From NCBI GenBank assembly GCA_903866285.1, contig CAIPMZ010000044.1, positions 1 to 6,036 on the forward strand: a stretch of DNA of 6,036 bases, written 5' to 3'. Positions within the stretch are counted from its first letter, which is position 1. The number at the start of each line of letters is the position of its first letter. The notes below the pieces were generated by a model. It had not been told where the DNA came from and did no database searches. It was given only the letters and a program-made list of their open reading frames with translations. The DNA comes from an uncultured bacterium. Lineage in GTDB: Bacteria; Patescibacteriota; Minisyncoccia; Moranbacterales; GWC2-37-73. This document shows positions 4,867 to 6,036 of the stretch, piece by piece. The position numbers were made by a program, and so were the translations under genes.

Positions 4867-5568
4867 TTAACTATTTTCCCGAATTCCTACTTTTTTAACA
4901 TAAACTTTCAGGAGTTGCTTAATTTTCCCTAAATCAAGGGTTTTTCCTGACGTTTGAGCTTTTAAGCTTGCGTCTAAAATATGTCTTTCGCGATATTCTT
5001 GCAGATAATAAGCTTTTGCACCTTCAAGCCACTGGCCAATTTTTTCAAAATCTTTTTCGCCATGGATCCCAGGCACGACAGTAGTGCGAAATTCATAGTC
5101 AATCCCACCTTCCATAATTAACTTTACGCTTTGCTTTATTTTTTGAAGTTCAACGGTAGTTCCAACCGTACGCGCATAGCCAGCGGGACTATTTTTAATA
5201 TCCATCGCAATAAAATCAACCAGCTTTTCCGCAATGATTTTTTCCAATACCTCCGGCTGGCTACCATTCGAATCAAGCTTGACCAAGAAACCCAGTTGCT
5301 TAATTTTTTTAATAAAAGCAAGCAAATCAGGCTGGATAGTTGGTTCGCCACCCGTAATGCAAACGCCTTCTAGCTTTCCCTTGCGCCGCGAAAGATGCTG
5401 AAAAAACTCTGCTTCTAAATTATTCAAGGGTGGAAATTTTTCTGGCAAAACTAATTCGGGATTATGGCAAAAGCTACAACGAAAATTACAGCCCACCGTA
5501 AAAACCGTGGTCGCCAGCTTACCGGGATAGTCAATTAGGGTCATTTTTTGGAAACCACCAATGCGCAT
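4867..5568 (-). CDS. nrdG: Anaerobic ribonucleoside-triphosphate reductase activating protein (radical SAM)
   Basis: NrdG-type activases use a [4Fe-4S] cluster and S-adenosylmethionine to form the glycyl radical on the class III ribonucleotide reductase NrdD, allowing deoxynucleotide synthesis without oxygen. The 233-residue protein begins MRIGGFQKMTLIDYPGK, the usual start of the NrdG2-like subfamily. The cluster motif C27-x3-C31-x2-C34 is followed by HNPEL, and GGEP sits at 73-76 with a preceding hydrophobic strand. Later parts (KLDSNGS 97-103, VDFIAMDIKN) match the radical SAM half-barrel. The length is normal for this subfamily. The start at 5568 is fixed by the conserved N-terminus, although no Shine-Dalgarno sequence precedes it. 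No nrdD lies in the window, so the substrate is inferred from the family; activation of another glycyl radical enzyme is possible. It appears to be transcribed alone, ending at the terminator-like hairpin near 4740. Confidence 0.92.
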   Translation of the reverse strand: MRIGGFQKMTLIDYPGKLATTVFTVGCNFRCSFCHNPELVLPEKFPPLNNLEAEFFQHLSRRKGKLEGVCITGGEPTIQPDLLAFIKKIKQLGFLVKLDSNGSQPEVLEKIIAEKLVDFIAMDIKNSPAGYARTVGTTVELQKIKQSVKLIMEGGIDYEFRTTVVPGIHGEKDFEKIGQWLEGAKAYYLQEYRERHILDASLKAQTSGKTLDLGKIKQLLKVYVKKVGIRENS

Positions 5569-5576
5569 AATATAGA

Positions 5577-5697
5577 AAAAATTAAAATGTAAATCTCAAA
5601 AATTAAAATGACAAAACAAAATTCAAAATGAGAAAATCCAGAAAAAATTTTACATTTTACAATGTCATTTTTCATTTTGATTTTTGAATTTTAAATT
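5577..5697. repeat. AT-rich repeat zone of A-rich words and their inverse complements
   Basis: Three words on the left recur as inverse complements on the right: AAAATGTAAA (5584-5593) with 5649-5658, AAAATGACA (5605-5613) with 5663-5671, and the CAAAATGA part of 5620-5631 with 5672-5679 and nearby TTGAATT. They occur in the same order in both halves, so they cannot all pair in one nested hairpin. The zone is A-rich on the left and T-rich on the right and overlaps the likely nrdG promoter. Confidence 0.5.
5586..5614 (-). promoter_or_regulatory. Candidate nrdG promoter
   Basis: On the minus strand TTGTCA (5609-5614, five of six matches to TTGACA) and TACATT (5586-5591, four of six) are separated by 17 bases. 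Transcription would begin near 5579, leaving a leader of only about ten bases before the ATG at 5568, too short for a usual ribosome site. The surrounding DNA is extremely AT-rich, which lowers the value of the match. Confidence 0.35.
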
Positions 5698-5707
5698 AAT
5701 GAATATT

Positions 5708-5751
5708 CAGGGCGACCTGATTTACATCAAGGTCGCCCTGCCATCTTTTTT
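5708..5751 (+). terminator. Strong terminator-like hairpin with T-run on the plus strand
   Basis: CAGGGCGACCT (5708-5718) and AGGTCGCCCTG (5730-5740) are perfect 11-bp inverse complements. With one bulged A the stem can add four inner pairs and close with a TTAC loop. Six T residues follow on the plus strand at 5746-5751, after a five-base spacer. The orientation would stop plus-strand transcripts, yet no plus-strand gene lies to the left. On the minus strand there is no T-run after the stem. It may instead be part of a repeat or end structure of the neighbouring insertion sequence. Confidence 0.5.
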
Positions 5752-5754
5752 GTT

Positions 5755-5807
5755 GGCTTCAAACTGCGACTACGTCGCGCTCAGGCTCCGCTGAGATTTG
5801 AAACAAG
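5755..5807. repeat. Three-stem palindromic element
   Basis: An outer stem TTCAAA (5758-5763) with TTTGAA (5797-5802) encloses two adjacent perfect hairpins: GCGAC/GTCGC (5766-5770 and 5774-5778, loop TAC) and CTCAG/CTGAG (5780-5784 and 5791-5795, loop of six). Together they form a compact three-way junction with GC-rich arms in AT-rich surroundings. This resembles a mobile palindromic intergenic element or a small structured RNA; neither can be proved from one copy. Confidence 0.5.
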
Positions 5808-5847
5808 CAATTTATTTCGCATAATGATCCTGCTAGGTAAACCTGAA

Positions 5848-5898
5848 CTATTTTATCTTCCAGCCCTACGGTCCAACTGGTCCGAGCCTGTAAAATAG
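5848..5898. repeat. Stem-loop downstream of the transposase gene
   Basis: CTATTTTA (5848-5855) pairs with TAAAATAG (5891-5898). Between them the near-palindrome CGGTCCAACTGGTCCG (5869-5884) folds into an inner hairpin with one mismatch. Part of the right arm can alternatively form AGCCT/AGGCT (5885-5889 and 5897-5901). It begins 25 bases beyond the transposase stop, in the region expected to hold the end of the insertion sequence. Confidence 0.4.
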
Positions 5899-5923
5899 GC
5901 TTAATTAAACTTTTGTAAGGATT

Positions 5924-6036
5924 TTACCCTCTTAATATCTCTTGAATCATCTTGTATCTACGCTCTTGATTTAGTCCTCGATGGACTTGCAAGAGCGTTT
6001 TTGTTTTTCCAAAAAATCCATCAATCGAATTTGTAG
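5924..6036 (-). CDS. DDE transposase, C-terminal 36 residues (IS256/IS1249-like), 5' part outside window
   Basis: A minus-strand frame enters from the right edge and ends with TAA at 5924-5926. Its last 36 residues begin TNSIDGFFGKTK and continue with VHRGLNQERR before a short helical end. The pattern T-N-x-x-[ED]-G-x-x-x-x-x-[KR] followed by H-R-G-L-x-x-E-R-R is typical of the end of IS1249-like members of the IS256 (mutator-type) transposases, where the [ED] belongs to the last part of the catalytic core. The family call rests on this short tail only. Whether the element is intact cannot be judged. The stop is followed by structure-rich non-coding DNA consistent with an element end. Confidence 0.62.
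   Translation of the reverse strand, partial: TNSIDGFFGKTKTLLQVHRGLNQERRYKMIQEILRG
5961..6008 (+). terminator. Terminator-like hairpin, antisense within the transposase tail
   Basis: CGCTCTTG (5961-5968) and CAAGAGCG (5990-5997) pair perfectly. Inside, AGTCC (5973-5977) pairs with GGACT (5983-5987). On the plus strand the stem is followed by TTTTTGTTTTT (5998-6008). The same bases encode the TLLQVHRGLNQER part of the transposase on the minus strand. It could block transcription entering the element from outside, or it may simply reflect codon content. Confidence 0.45.

Larger units (their letters stand above)
5569..5923. other. Non-coding, structure-rich interval between a transposase end and nrdG
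   Basis: I see no credible gene in these 355 bases. The part next to nrdG (5577-5697) is nearly pure A/T-rich word repeats. Then come a strong hairpin with a T-run (5708-5751), a three-stem element (5755-5807) and a long stem-loop (5848-5898). The segment directly behind the transposase stop probably contains the end of that insertion sequence, but its terminal repeat cannot be placed without the other end. Confidence 0.5.

Noticed and set aside
5131..5373. Open frames on both strands inside nrdG
   Set aside because: Both are alternative-frame shadows of the conserved radical SAM sequence.
5569..5700. CRISPR array suggested by repeated A-rich words
   Set aside because: The repeats are short, degenerate and in both orientations, with no regular spacer length.
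5752..5990. A known housekeeping RNA (SRP RNA, tmRNA, 6S RNA) or tRNA on the plus strand, suggested by the downstream terminator
   Set aside because: I could not find the SRP GGAAGG/GCAGCC loop, a tRNA-like T-arm or any other diagnostic motif, and the right part is transposase coding sequence on the other strand.

Overview
The window looks like a chromosomal segment of an AT-rich, small-genome bacterium, most likely a member of the Candidate Phyla Radiation (Patescibacteria). This is inference from gene style, not from a phylogenetic marker. The signs are short extracytoplasmic proteins with Asp-rich calcium-loop (thrombospondin type 3-like) repeats, a membrane-anchored protein carrying an F-K-Y-P-x-x-W motif, compact minus-strand gene blocks, weak or absent Shine-Dalgarno sequences, and intergenic DNA full of hairpins. 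TGA is used as a stop codon (ends of the genes at 1277 and 3757), so the TGA-as-glycine code of Gracilibacteria is not in use here.

All recognised genes are on the minus strand. Reading in the direction of transcription, from right to left: (a) the last 36 codons of a DDE transposase enter at the right edge (5924-6036). (b) A 355-base non-coding stretch follows, with several strong hairpins and an AT-rich repeat zone (5569-5923). (c) nrdG encodes a radical-SAM activase of the anaerobic ribonucleotide reductase type (4867-5568). (d) A promoter-bearing gap (4652-4866) precedes a tight four-gene block (1818-4651). The block encodes a small single-pass membrane protein with a Lys/Thr/Pro tail, a secreted polyacidic protein with calcium-loop repeats, the flavin transferase ApbE, and a membrane protein joining calcium-loop repeats to a ferric-reductase-type bis-heme domain. 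(e) A 313-base non-coding, hairpin-rich stretch follows (1505-1817). (f) A DUF167/YggU-family protein is encoded at 1277-1504. (g) The first 396 codons of a large membrane-anchored extracytoplasmic protein run off the left edge (1-1189).

The four-gene block is the most interesting part. ApbE attaches FMN covalently to Thr/Ser residues of extracytoplasmic electron carriers, and the bis-heme protein could pass electrons across the membrane. The two small secreted or anchored proteins have no recognised function. The only match in the window to the core of the ApbE target motif ([ST]GA[ST]x[ST]) lies in the polyacidic protein. A testable reading is a reduced extracytoplasmic redox module in which this small protein, rather than a conventional FMN-binding domain, carries the flavin. 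Against a simple version of this, ApbE has no export signal and carries Lys where the family usually has Thr near the metal site.
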